DNA of 64,000 nucleotides from an uncultured Saprospiraceae bacterium (GTDB lineage Bacteria; Bacteroidota; Bacteroidia; Chitinophagales; Saprospiraceae), in contig CALDGQ010000049.1 of the NCBI GenBank assembly GCA_937941765.1, positions 1-64,000 on the forward strand, in the 5' to 3' direction. The position numbers were made by a program, and so were the translations under genes. Position 1 is the first letter of the stretch, and every line of letters begins with the position of its first letter. Below are positions 9,278-17,266 of the stretch, in pieces. The notes under the pieces are model-generated. The model did not search any database and was not told where the DNA came from. It saw only the letters and a list, made by a program, of their open reading frames with translations.

Positions 9278-11482
9278 TTATAAAACCACCAACCCATTCT
9301 CCCGCAATTCTTCCAACTCATTCCCATACCAAAATAAAGTAAAATCTTCAAACTCACGTTCAAAACTTGCTTTTAATTCACCAAAGGTTAAATTCTGATC
9401 TTGATAAACAGACATTTTTTCCAACATTTCCAACAACCAGTTTCCAATAGCATTCGGTAGTTCAATGACATAATTATTTTTCTTGGTATGAAATGTCAAT
9501 TGTTGAACAATGATTTCTTTCCCTTTCTTTGTCTTTCGATATTCTTTTTTTGTAGGTAAACTTTCTAACCAAATAATTTTGGAAGAAGATTTGGGTTGAA
9601 TTGTTTCTGCGTCATTGATGCAATCAAAAATATATTCTGAATCGACTTTTGGTTTAGGAATTTTAAACTCAAACCATTCCTGAAGAGGTATCTCAAATCC
9701 AACTCCATGCATATAATTATACAACGACTTTTTTAATCCAAAACTAAATTGGTCATGATCAATCCCTGTACTGTCTTCAAATGCAATATCATTGTTGGCA
9801 AATGTGATTTCATTTTTTTGTGGAATAATTCCATAATCAAAAGGAGCAATTCCGATAGGACTATGGGCAGTCAAAGCAAATTGATGCCAAAAACCAGAAT
9901 CGACAACACCGGCTTCAAATAATTGTCGAACCATTTCCAGACTATCTACCGTCTCTTGAATAGTTTGCGTAGGGTAGCCATACATGAGGTAGGCATGCAC
10001 CATAATATTCGCTTCTGTAAATGCATCAGTGACTTGCGCCACTTGTTCGACCGTGACACCTTTGTCGATCAACTTCAGCAATCGATCAGATGCGACTTCC
10101 AATCCGCCAGACACCGCAATACAACCTGATGCACTTAATAATTTGCACAAGTCTTCAGTAAAACTTTTTTCAAATCGAATGTTGGCCCACCAGGTCACCA
10201 CAATTTTTCTTCTGAGTATTTCCAATGCCATCTCTCGCATCAATGCTGGAGGCGCCGCTTCATCAACAAAATGGAATCCGTGATCACCAGTTTGTTCTAT
10301 TAAAGTTTCAATGCGATCGACTAATTGTTTGGCTACAGCAGGCTCATAATTCTTGATATAATCCAATGAAATATCACAAAATGTACACTTCCCCCAATAG
10401 CATCCATGTGCCATCGTCAATTTATTCCAACGACCATCACTCCAAAGACTATGCATCGGATTGGCCATCTCTATCACAGAAATATAACGGTCTAATAACA
10501 GGTCAGAATAATCAGGAGTACCAACTTCAGCTTGAGGATAATCTTTTCTAAGGGAGAAATCATTGTAAATGACCGCATCCTTTTCCTTTAAAAAAGTTCG
10601 TTTAAATAAGTTGTGATTAAGATTAGAATTTGAAGTATCTATCGTGTTAGAAATTAATATTTCAATCGGCAATTCTCCATCATCTAAAGTAATGTAATCG
10701 AAAAAATCAAAAACGCGAACATCTTTTAGACTTCGTAATTCGGTGTTTGCAAATCCACCTCCCATTGCCACTTTAATAGTCGGATAATTTGATTTTATAA
10801 ATTGGCCACATCGAAAAGCACTATATAAATTTCCAGGAAAAGGAACGGATATGCAAACAAGTTTTGGTTGATATATTTTCAATCGCTCATCTAGTAGGTT
10901 CAATGTTATTTTATCAATATAAGTGACCTCATTTTGAAGATGCTCATATAGTTCATCAAAAGAATTAGCACTTCGTCCAAGTCGTTCGGCATATCGACTG
11001 AAACCAAAGTTTTCATCAACACAAGTTTTTATAAAATCCGAAATATCTTCTAAATACAAAGTTGCCAAATGCTTAGCAATATCTTGATATCCCATTTCTC
11101 CAAAAGCCAACTCTAAATCAACAACTTGATTAAAACGATTGCCTTCCGGCAGTAAATTTTCACTCGCTATTTGTCTAGCTAAAGTTTGATTTTTACCTTG
11201 AAGAAAAGAAACAACGGCATCAATTGTTGTGATATAGTCCTTTTTGAGGGCAACCATTCGTCTAGCCGTTTCACCTTTGATTCGTTTCGTATTTACAGCA
11301 TATTCAAATGCATTTTGCAAACCATTTTTTGAAAATAACTCAAGTATTACTTCAATCCCTAAATCCATTTGGAATGCTGAAATACCTTTGGTGTTCAAGA
11401 AACCCTTGAGGTAGGCAGTAGCCGGGTACGGTGTGTTAAGTTGTGTGAATGGAGGCGTAAGTAGGAGTGTGTCTTTGGTCAC
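9278..11482 (-). CDS. B12-binding-type radical SAM protein
   Basis: 734 residues. The N-terminal ~270 residues resemble a cobalamin-binding-like domain (VCISVPFPGNLYSAF, then AMGGGFANTELRSL). The radical SAM core starts near 350 and carries the cluster motif GCYWGKCTFCDIS near residue 362. HFVDEAAPP, SGGLEVASDRLL and AYLMYGYPTQT follow. The cysteine spacing is CX4CX2C rather than the usual CX3CX2C. It is cytosolic. Substrate is unknown: tailoring of a lipid, cofactor or peptide are all possible. It is a monocistronic unit, with a candidate -7 box at 11616 far upstream. Confidence 0.85.
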   Translation of the reverse strand: MTKDTLLLTPPFTQLNTPYPATAYLKGFLNTKGISAFQMDLGIEVILELFSKNGLQNAFEYAVNTKRIKGETARRMVALKKDYITTIDAVVSFLQGKNQTLARQIASENLLPEGNRFNQVVDLELAFGEMGYQDIAKHLATLYLEDISDFIKTCVDENFGFSRYAERLGRSANSFDELYEHLQNEVTYIDKITLNLLDERLKIYQPKLVCISVPFPGNLYSAFRCGQFIKSNYPTIKVAMGGGFANTELRSLKDVRVFDFFDYITLDDGELPIEILISNTIDTSNSNLNHNLFKRTFLKEKDAVIYNDFSLRKDYPQAEVGTPDYSDLLLDRYISVIEMANPMHSLWSDGRWNKLTMAHGCYWGKCTFCDISLDYIKNYEPAVAKQLVDRIETLIEQTGDHGFHFVDEAAPPALMREMALEILRRKIVVTWWANIRFEKSFTEDLCKLLSASGCIAVSGGLEVASDRLLKLIDKGVTVEQVAQVTDAFTEANIMVHAYLMYGYPTQTIQETVDSLEMVRQLFEAGVVDSGFWHQFALTAHSPIGIAPFDYGIIPQKNEITFANNDIAFEDSTGIDHDQFSFGLKKSLYNYMHGVGFEIPLQEWFEFKIPKPKVDSEYIFDCINDAETIQPKSSSKIIWLESLPTKKEYRKTKKGKEIIVQQLTFHTKKNNYVIELPNAIGNWLLEMLEKMSVYQDQNLTFGELKASFEREFEDFTLFWYGNELEELRENGLVVL

Positions 11483-11530
11483 AATGGCTTTGTTTTCTCT
11501 GCTTCTTTGATTATTTAGTTCATCTTTTTA

Positions 11531-11668
11531 ATGTTTGGACATTTAGAATTTTAGAGACTTCTCGTTTGGTTGAAAATTCAACTGTTGATTACAAATACCT
11601 AAAAGAGGAAATTTGCAAATTTAATTTCAATCTCAACATCTTAGTGAAGAGTCTAAAAGTCCAAATAT
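11531..11668. repeat. Intergenic imperfect inverted repeat
   Basis: The left arm ATGTTTGGACATTTAGA (from 11531) matches the complement of the right arm (11646-11668, ending GTCCAAATAT) with two mismatches. The left arm carries an extra TTTAGA-like duplication before its CTTCTC end. It lies between the helicase stop and the radical SAM start and overlaps the candidate promoter at 11616. The structure could form a long hairpin in the 5' leader of the radical SAM mRNA. Confidence 0.45.
11616..11623 (-). promoter_or_regulatory. Candidate -7 promoter box for the radical SAM gene
   Basis: Reads TAAATTTG on the minus strand, a perfect match to the Bacteroidota TAnnTTTG box and followed by C. No good -33 TTG is found at the usual distance. 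Transcription from here would give a leader of about 130 nt. Confidence 0.3.
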
Positions 11669-11690
11669 CATGACACGTCTCAACGATCTA

Positions 11691-12935
11691 TCATCTTTTT
11701 TTCTTAAACTTCTCTTTCCGATTCTCAAATTTTTCTACCTCATCCATCAATGATTTTAAATCATATTTGCGATCTCTATCAGCGGTAATAATATCATTAA
11801 AATCCTGCTTTTCAAAATCGAGGACAGCTATTTTTTTATCCAAGAAACTTTGAATTTCTTCTAGCACTTTTTTCTCTGAAGGAGCACAAAAGGAGTAGGC
11901 ATTTCCTTTGCGGTCACCTCTTCCAGTACGACCAACTCGGTGTACATAATTTTCTGCTTCTTCTGGCAAATCGTAGTTTATGACGATTTGTATGTCTGGA
12001 ATATCGATACCTCGCGCAGTAACATCTGTACCAATAAGTAAGTTGATATTTCCTTCTCTAAAGTCTTTTAAAACTTTGGATCTTTCTTGTTGATCTTTGT
12101 CACCATGAATGGTCAGTGATTTAATTTCGGCCCGTTCCATTGCTTTTGCAACACGTTCTGCACGTACTTTTGTTCTTACGAATGCTAAGATTTTAGCAGC
12201 TGGATTTTCCTTGATGACTCGTTCTAGAAAAAAACGTTTATGATCCATTTCGACAAAACAAACGGAGTGTTCAATATTTTTTGCAACCGGATCATTTTTC
12301 GATAGTTGAATTCTGATCGCATTTTGACGAATCAATGAGTAGGCGATTTTCTTAATTTTATTATTAATGGTCGCAGAAAAGAAAAGCGTTTGTTGTCTGT
12401 TAGGTAATTTTTTAATTAAATCATGAATATCTCCTAAAAATCCTAAGTCCAACATATGATCGGCTTCATCCAAAACCAAAATCTCAATTCTATTGGTACG
12501 CAGATGTCCTTGAGCGATGAAGTCAAACATTCTTCCAGGTGTTGCTACTACAATGTCGACACCTTTCTGTAGTGCTTCAATTTGAGGATCTTGATCAACT
12601 CCACCAATCAAAGCCATTGATTTGACGATTGTAAATTTGGCGATTTGTTGAAACACATCATTGATTTGCTCAGCCAACTCATGAGTAGGAGCGAGTACGA
12701 TACATTTGACACCGTCATTTCTTCGTTGATTACTTTTCAGGTCGTACAAAATCTCAATAATAGGAATTGCAAATGCTGCTGTTTTACCAGTTCCAGTTTG
12801 TGCAATTGCCAACAAATCTTCACCTTCCAAGATATTAGGAATCGATTTATATTGAATGTCAGTAGGTCTTCGCCAGCCGAGTTTTTCCAGTCCTTTTTGT
12901 ACTTGTGGGTAAAATTTATAGTCTTCGAATTTCAT
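11691..12935 (-). CDS. DEAD-box RNA helicase, RhlE-like
   Basis: 414 residues from the ATG at 12935, which starts MKFEDYKFYPQVQKGLEKLG; a seven-codon in-frame extension has no family support. All motifs are present: Q motif RRPTDIQYKSIP, motif I AQTGTGKT, Ia PTHELAEQ, II DEAD, III SAT, V TDVTARGIDIP and VI HRVGRTGRGDR. The C-terminal tail is short and Lys-rich. It is an ATP-dependent RNA unwinding enzyme acting in ribosome assembly or mRNA turnover, particularly in the cold. It stands alone between two inverted repeats. Confidence 0.95.
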   Translation of the reverse strand: MKFEDYKFYPQVQKGLEKLGWRRPTDIQYKSIPNILEGEDLLAIAQTGTGKTAAFAIPIIEILYDLKSNQRRNDGVKCIVLAPTHELAEQINDVFQQIAKFTIVKSMALIGGVDQDPQIEALQKGVDIVVATPGRMFDFIAQGHLRTNRIEILVLDEADHMLDLGFLGDIHDLIKKLPNRQQTLFFSATINNKIKKIAYSLIRQNAIRIQLSKNDPVAKNIEHSVCFVEMDHKRFFLERVIKENPAAKILAFVRTKVRAERVAKAMERAEIKSLTIHGDKDQQERSKVLKDFREGNINLLIGTDVTARGIDIPDIQIVINYDLPEEAENYVHRVGRTGRGDRKGNAYSFCAPSEKKVLEEIQSFLDKKIAVLDFEKQDFNDIITADRDRKYDLKSLMDEVEKFENRKEKFKKKR

Positions 12936-13007
12936 AGTAGTGCAAGATACGACCAATTATTTATATTAGCAGAATTATGCAGTGAGTTTAATGTAGTGAG
13001 CATACAA

Positions 13008-13099
13008 AAACGCTCGGAGGGCTTCGGGATATTAATATTAAAAGAAGTCTGAATTGAAATCTGAGAAATGAGAAAAAATGGAAAGCCCTCAGAGCGTTT
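13008..13099. repeat. Intergenic inverted repeat, 18-19 bp arms
   Basis: AAACGCTCGGAGGGCTTC at 13008-13025 is the near-complement of GAAAGCCCTCAGAGCGTTT at 13081-13099, with one substitution and one inserted base. The 55-bp loop is A+T-rich and has no ORF. It sits between the secreted protein gene and the helicase start, both on the minus strand. No U-tract follows the stem directly. Confidence 0.65.
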
Positions 13100-13157
13100 A
13101 GTGTAACTTCGAGATACATAAAAGAAAAAATAGAAAGTTTGTTGAAATTAAAACAAT

Positions 13158-13850
13158 TTAATTGCAAGATATCCCCATCACTCCTTGAAGAACAGGAACC
13201 ATCTTAAATCGTTTTACTTTTTTATTATGTGCTAAATTTTCATTGATAATAGACATAGCCTCATCACAGCCTTTAAAATATTTTTTAATGGCTGCTAAGG
13301 ATTGCTCACCACCTTTCTTATAACCTACTTCAAAATAATTGAATTTTCCATCAATATATTTGCCATCTTTTGCAGCAGTAATATATATAGTGTGACTCAT
13401 GTTAGCTCCTTGATATAGAGAAAGTACATACTTATCATTTTGAATCAAAACTGTTTGAATTGCTTTAAGTCCTTTTTTTGAAATTGGCAAACTCGGATAA
13501 ATCATCTCTTCTGGCAATTCCATTTGAAAACTATGGCTCATAGAAGCTGAACCCATTCCACTCTGAGTCGCATCCATACAATACACAGCTCCTTTATCTA
13601 ATATTAGCTTATCAATTTCTTTTTGTTTGAAAGTCGCAACTTTTCCTTCTGCATTAATATACAAGATTGTATTCTTGGCAGTGTTTTGACAATCACAACC
13701 ATTTTCCATCTTCGACATTTTCTTTTTCTTCTTTTTGCCTTCGAATAGTTGGATTTCATCACCAGTTGAGGTGATAATTTTACCAATAGTATTTTGGGAA
13801 AATAAAGTGAAAGAAAATAATAAAAGTGAAAAGGATAGGAAAAACTTCAT
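13158..13850 (-). CDS. Secreted protein of unknown function
   Basis: 230 residues with a clear signal peptide (MKFFLSFSLLLFSFTLFSQ) and a periplasmic or surface destination. Residues 38-45 are an unusual run of lysines (KKKKKK). Two cysteines follow closely in a GCDCQ motif, with others near 95, 195 and the C-terminus, so disulfides are likely. I recognise no domain. The lysine run comes from an A-rich tract that could be slippage-prone. A candidate -7 box lies 74 bp upstream of the start. Confidence 0.75.
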   Translation of the reverse strand: MKFFLSFSLLLFSFTLFSQNTIGKIITSTGDEIQLFEGKKKKKKMSKMENGCDCQNTAKNTILYINAEGKVATFKQKEIDKLILDKGAVYCMDATQSGMGSASMSHSFQMELPEEMIYPSLPISKKGLKAIQTVLIQNDKYVLSLYQGANMSHTIYITAAKDGKYIDGKFNYFEVGYKKGGEQSLAAIKKYFKGCDEAMSIINENLAHNKKVKRFKMVPVLQGVMGISCN

Positions 13851-13923
13851 AATAGTATTATTTAAGATGTAAAAGGTTGAATCATTAACTGCTAACCAAT
13901 TTAATCTAAATTAAATGTGGAGG

Positions 13924-13931
13924 CAAATTTA
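13924..13931 (-). promoter_or_regulatory. Candidate -7 promoter box for the secreted protein gene
   Basis: Reads TAAATTTGC on the minus strand, matching TAnnTTTG. A -33 TTG at proper distance is not evident. The rest of 13851-14129 shows no ORF or repeat. Confidence 0.3.
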
Positions 13932-14129
13932 TTTTTTGATCTGTTATTTATACTATTTATCTGACAATCTGTGAAATTTGTTGAATTTAGTCTAGCGTAT
14001 AATCCGGTAAAATTTGGAAAATTAAGTAAATAATATTTCGTCAAAAAGAATATATCCTATGATATTAAATGAATGTCAAAAACTAAATCTTGGGAATAGA
14101 CTCGAATTGTAGCGCTTAATTATCCCGTA

Positions 14130-14161
14130 TTTGAAAAAACAAAAAGATTGTTGTATGTTTA
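14130..14161 (+). promoter_or_regulatory. Candidate promoter of the aromatic amino acid operon
   Basis: TTTG at 14130-14133, a 20-nt spacer, then TATGTTTA at 14154-14161. This fits the Bacteroidota housekeeping pattern TTTG-N19/20-TAnnTTTG with one mismatch (A for G at the last base). Transcription would start around 14165-14170, a few bases before the leader peptide start codon. Confidence 0.55.
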
Positions 14162-14176
14162 ATTTAAATAACAACG

Positions 14177-14242
14177 ATGAATACATTTTTCGGTACATAT
14201 TTTTTTAGCTTTTATTACTTCAGCATGAAGAATAGGACCTAG
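14177..14242 (+). CDS. Phe/Tyr-rich leader peptide of the aromatic operon
   Basis: A 21-codon ORF from ATG 14177 to TAG 14240. Codons 3-16 encode TFFGTYFFSFYYFS, so the peptide has six Phe and three Tyr. These are exactly the two end products of the downstream operon. This is the hallmark of a ribosome-mediated attenuator: scarcity of charged tRNA-Phe or tRNA-Tyr stalls the ribosome over 14186-14221. The peptide itself probably has no other function. No Shine-Dalgarno sequence is seen, as is normal here. Confidence 0.85.
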   Translation: MNTFFGTYFFSFYYFSMKNRT

Positions 14243-14304
14243 TATTTGTACCAATCAAAAAATAAATAGAGAGTCCTGATGTTACATTAGGGCTCTTTTC
14301 TTTT
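14192..14304 (+). promoter_or_regulatory. Ribosome-mediated Phe/Tyr transcription attenuator
   Basis: Three alternative pairings are visible. GGTACA (14192-14197, inside the leader ORF) pairs with TGTACC (14247-14252). AGGAC (14234-14238, last codons of the leader) pairs with GTCCT (14273-14277), which is part of the 5' terminator arm, and so can act as antiterminator. The terminator is 14270-14296. A ribosome stalled at the Phe/Tyr codons leaves AGGAC free to sequester the terminator; one that reaches the stop codon at 14240 covers AGGAC and lets the terminator form. The logic is inferred; the pairings are read from the sequence. Confidence 0.8.
14270..14304 (+). terminator. Attenuator terminator ahead of prephenate dehydratase
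   Basis: A 12-bp stem, AGAGTCCTGATG (14270-14281) with CATTAGGGCTCT (14285-14296), containing two G-U pairs and a TTA triloop. It is followed at once by TTTCTTTT. It lies 22 bp before the first structural gene start and so must be conditional. Confidence 0.88.
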
Positions 14305-14326
14305 GCCAAGTATAGACGTAACTAAA

Positions 14327-15193
14327 ATGCAGCATTTGCTAGATAAAAAAATAATTGTTCAAGGATTTCCAGGATGTTTTCATGAGGAAGCAGCGATCAA
14401 ATATTTCGGAACGCAAAAGTTAAATATAATCCCATCAACTACTTTTAATTTATTGGGAGAAAAATTAGTTAACAATCCTAAAGATCATTTAGCGATTATT
14501 GCGATCGAAAATTCAATAGCTGGCACCATTTTGCAAAATTATAGGATACTCAGAGAGAAACAATTGAGAGTAATTGGGGAAGAGTATTTGAGAATTCGTC
14601 ATAATCTAATGGCTTTACCAAATCAAAGAATTGAAGATATAAATGAGGTGCATTCCCATCCAATGGCGCTCAATCAGTGCCTTGAATTTTTAGCTAAGTA
14701 TCCACATATCCGCTTAGTGGAATCAGACGATACAGCATTGAGTGCAAAAAATATAAGAGAAAATAAACTAAATAATATTGCTGCAATTGCGAGCGAAACT
14801 GCAGCTCGAATTTATGATCTAGAAATATTAAATCATGGTATCGAAACCTCAAATGTCAACTATACTAGATTTTTTATTGTGCAAGATGCTACTCAAATTT
14901 TGCCTGAAGGAGCGTATGATAAAGCATCTATTTACATGAGAGTTTCTCATGAAAAAGGAAGTTTGATGCGAGCGCTTGCATGTCTATACAACAACGATAT
15001 TAATCTAACAAAACTCCAGTCTTTCCCAGTGTTGGGAAGTGTCAATGAGTATTATTTTCACATTGATGTGGAGTTTGATGATTTTAAAAAATATAAGAAA
15101 ATGATGAGTGAAATTGATGTGGCAACATTGATGGTGGACGTATTAGGTGTTTATAAAAAAGCAAATATTTATGATCATCAGACCATCGGATAG
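14327..15193 (+). CDS. pheA: Prephenate dehydratase
   Basis: 288 residues, a stand-alone prephenate dehydratase that makes phenylpyruvate in phenylalanine synthesis. The catalytic domain starts with IIVQGFPGCFHEEAAIKYFG and contains the ENSIAGTI segment near 61. TSNVNYTRFFIV near residue 182 includes the conserved Thr-Arg-Phe motif. A C-terminal ACT domain (about 197-275, with ESP-like LQSFPVLG) gives feedback by Phe. A TTG at 14303 is also in frame but lies in the terminator U-tract, so the ATG at 14327 is chosen. First gene of the operon; its end overlaps the aminotransferase by 23 bp. Confidence 0.95.
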   Translation: MQHLLDKKIIVQGFPGCFHEEAAIKYFGTQKLNIIPSTTFNLLGEKLVNNPKDHLAIIAIENSIAGTILQNYRILREKQLRVIGEEYLRIRHNLMALPNQRIEDINEVHSHPMALNQCLEFLAKYPHIRLVESDDTALSAKNIRENKLNNIAAIASETAARIYDLEILNHGIETSNVNYTRFFIVQDATQILPEGAYDKASIYMRVSHEKGSLMRALACLYNNDINLTKLQSFPVLGSVNEYYFHIDVEFDDFKKYKKMMSEIDVATLMVDVLGVYKKANIYDHQTIG

Positions 15194-16346
15194 AGTCAGG
15201 AAAGTTGAAACCTATTTCTTTGCACGTAAGTTGGCAGAGATTGCTCAGATGAATGCATCAGGAGCAGATGTTATTAATTTGGGTATTGGAAGTCCAGATT
15301 TATTGCCACCAAAATCGGTTTTGCAAACACTTTGTGAGAAATCGAATGGACCTATTGCCAATAAGTATCAATCTTACAAAGGATTGCCGGCGTTAAGAAG
15401 TGCATTTTCCCAATTTTATAAAAGACATTTTGATGTTGATTTAAATGAGGATAGCGAAGTATTGCCATTGATGGGTTCCAAAGAAGGAATCATGCATATT
15501 GCCATGAGTTTTTTGCAAGCAGGAGATGAAGTGCTGGTTCCTAATCCGGGCTATCCGGCATATGCAATGACCGCGAAGCTAAGTGGCGCAACTACAGTGT
15601 TATATGACTTGGAAGAAAGTTTGGGTTGGAAACCTGATTTAAAGGAATTAGGGAAAAGGGATTTGTCAAAAGTCAAGATCATGTGGGTAAATTATCCCAA
15701 TATGCCGACAGGAGCAAAAGTGGATATTGGATTTTTTGAAGAATTAGTGGCTTTTGCAAAATCGAATGAAATCCTGTTATGTCACGACAACCCATATGGC
15801 TTTATTCTTAATAAAACTCCAATGAGTTTGTTGCAAGTGAAAGGAGCAAAAGAAGTCGCTATTGAATTGAATTCATTGTCTAAATGCTTCAATATGGCTG
15901 GTTGGAGAGTAGGAGCATTGTTAGGTGCAAAATCATATTTGGATACCGTAATGAAATTTAAAAGTAACATGGATTCTGGGATGTTTCGACCGGTTCAAGA
16001 GGCAGCAGTAGTCGCATTGTCGCAAGATCAAAAGTGGTTTCAGCATTTAAATGATATCTACGAATTGAGGAGAAGAGAAGTTTGGAAATTAATGAAATTG
16101 TTGGACTGTGTATATGATAAATCTACTGCCGGATTATTTGTTTGGGGAAAAATTCCAAATACTATTAAGAACGGTGAAACATATGCAGACGAAGTGTTAC
16201 AAAATGCAAAAGTATTCATTACTCCTGGATTCATTTTTGGAACCAATGGTGATCGATACATCCGTATTTCACTATGTTCGGAAATCGAAATCTTTAAAAA
16301 AGCGCATCAAAGAATAGCAGCTTATTTAGAAAAAAGAAAAAAATAA
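15171..16346 (+). CDS. Class I/II pyridoxal-phosphate aminotransferase
   Basis: 391 residues from ATG 15171, which overlaps the last codons of the dehydratase; an upstream in-frame start at 15147 is less likely. Fold-type I features: NLGIGSPDLLPP near 36, VPNPGYPAY near 125, NYPNMPTGA near 173, the PLP Schiff-base lysine in ELNSLSKCFNMAGWRVG (near residue 237) and RISLCSE near the end. By position between prephenate dehydratase and dehydrogenase it most likely transaminates phenylpyruvate and 4-hydroxyphenylpyruvate to Phe and Tyr. A LL-diaminopimelate-type activity cannot be excluded on sequence alone. Confidence 0.92.
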   Translation: MIIRPSDRVRKVETYFFARKLAEIAQMNASGADVINLGIGSPDLLPPKSVLQTLCEKSNGPIANKYQSYKGLPALRSAFSQFYKRHFDVDLNEDSEVLPLMGSKEGIMHIAMSFLQAGDEVLVPNPGYPAYAMTAKLSGATTVLYDLEESLGWKPDLKELGKRDLSKVKIMWVNYPNMPTGAKVDIGFFEELVAFAKSNEILLCHDNPYGFILNKTPMSLLQVKGAKEVAIELNSLSKCFNMAGWRVGALLGAKSYLDTVMKFKSNMDSGMFRPVQEAAVVALSQDQKWFQHLNDIYELRRREVWKLMKLLDCVYDKSTAGLFVWGKIPNTIKNGETYADEVLQNAKVFITPGFIFGTNGDRYIRISLCSEIEIFKKAHQRIAAYLEKRKK

Positions 16347-16351
16347 GGTAC

Positions 16352-17209
16352 ATGAAAATTGGGATAATTGGTTTGGGTTTGATTGGTGGTTCCATTGCAA
16401 AAGAATGCAAGAAGAATGGGTACGAAGTGTTGGGTTGTGACCTAAATGCAGCTCATGCAGCAGAAGCATTGAAGTATGAGTTGGTTAATAGGATGGTAGA
16501 TTTAGACGAATTGGTATATGAAGTTGACACGATAGGTGTTTGTATCCCAGTGGATTTAATTGCGAATATGTTACCAAATTTATTAACCAAAATAAATGCA
16601 AATCAAACCGTTTTCGATGTAGGTTCCACCAAAAAAGAAATATGTGATGCCGTTCGAAACCATGAAAAAAGAAATCGATTTGTTGCTGCTCATCCATTGG
16701 CAGGTACTGAATTTTCTGGCCCCAAAGCTGCGATCTTTGATTTGTTTAAGAATAAAAAGAACTTGATTTGTGAAGAAGAATTGAGCGACAGAGATGCTTT
16801 AGCGCATACTTTGAAAATTTTTGAATTGCTAGGAATGCAATCTTCTTTTTTAAATCCGAATGAGCATGATAAACACATGGCCTATGTCTCACACTTATCA
16901 CACGTCACTGCATTTACACTCGCGTTAACCGTGTTAGATATCGAAGAGGATGAAAAACAAATATTTAATTTAGCAAGCACTGGATTTGAATCAACTGTTC
17001 GATTAGCAAAAAGTAGTCCTGCAACTTGGTCTTCTATTTTTGAAAAAAACAGCGAACATTTGTCGGATGCTTTAGGAAATTATATAAAGCATTTAGAAGC
17101 TTTTAAAAAGGTAATTGATGAAGGAGATAAAACAACTTCTATTGAATTGATGAGCCGAGCAAATGATATAAAAAGAGTATTGAATGGAATTGCATTGCAA
17201 CGGAGTTAG
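16352..17209 (+). CDS. tyrA: Prephenate dehydrogenase
   Basis: 285 residues, oxidising prephenate to 4-hydroxyphenylpyruvate for tyrosine. NAD(P)-binding GLGLIGGSIAKE at 6-17, then DVGSTKKEIC near 90, the conserved AAHPLAGTEFSGP near 112 and MAYVSHLSHVTAF near 178 with the active-site His residues. No ACT domain follows, so feedback by Tyr through such a domain is absent; the attenuator may carry that control. It starts 5 bp after the aminotransferase stop. Confidence 0.95.
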   Translation: MKIGIIGLGLIGGSIAKECKKNGYEVLGCDLNAAHAAEALKYELVNRMVDLDELVYEVDTIGVCIPVDLIANMLPNLLTKINANQTVFDVGSTKKEICDAVRNHEKRNRFVAAHPLAGTEFSGPKAAIFDLFKNKKNLICEEELSDRDALAHTLKIFELLGMQSSFLNPNEHDKHMAYVSHLSHVTAFTLALTVLDIEEDEKQIFNLASTGFESTVRLAKSSPATWSSIFEKNSEHLSDALGNYIKHLEAFKKVIDEGDKTTSIELMSRANDIKRVLNGIALQRS

Positions 17210-17266
17210 ATAGAAACAACGACATACAAAAAAAAGAAAACTTAGAAAATTTAAAAAAATAACACT

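Noticed and set aside
14192..14304. T-box riboswitch ahead of pheA
   Set aside because: No T-box core sequence and no specifier loop are seen, while a Phe/Tyr-rich ORF and short alternative stems fit ribosome-mediated attenuation fully.
14303..14326. TTG at 14303 as start of prephenate dehydratase
   Set aside because: It lies within the U-tract of the attenuator terminator, and the added eight residues are outside the family's conserved N-terminus; ATG 14327 is better.
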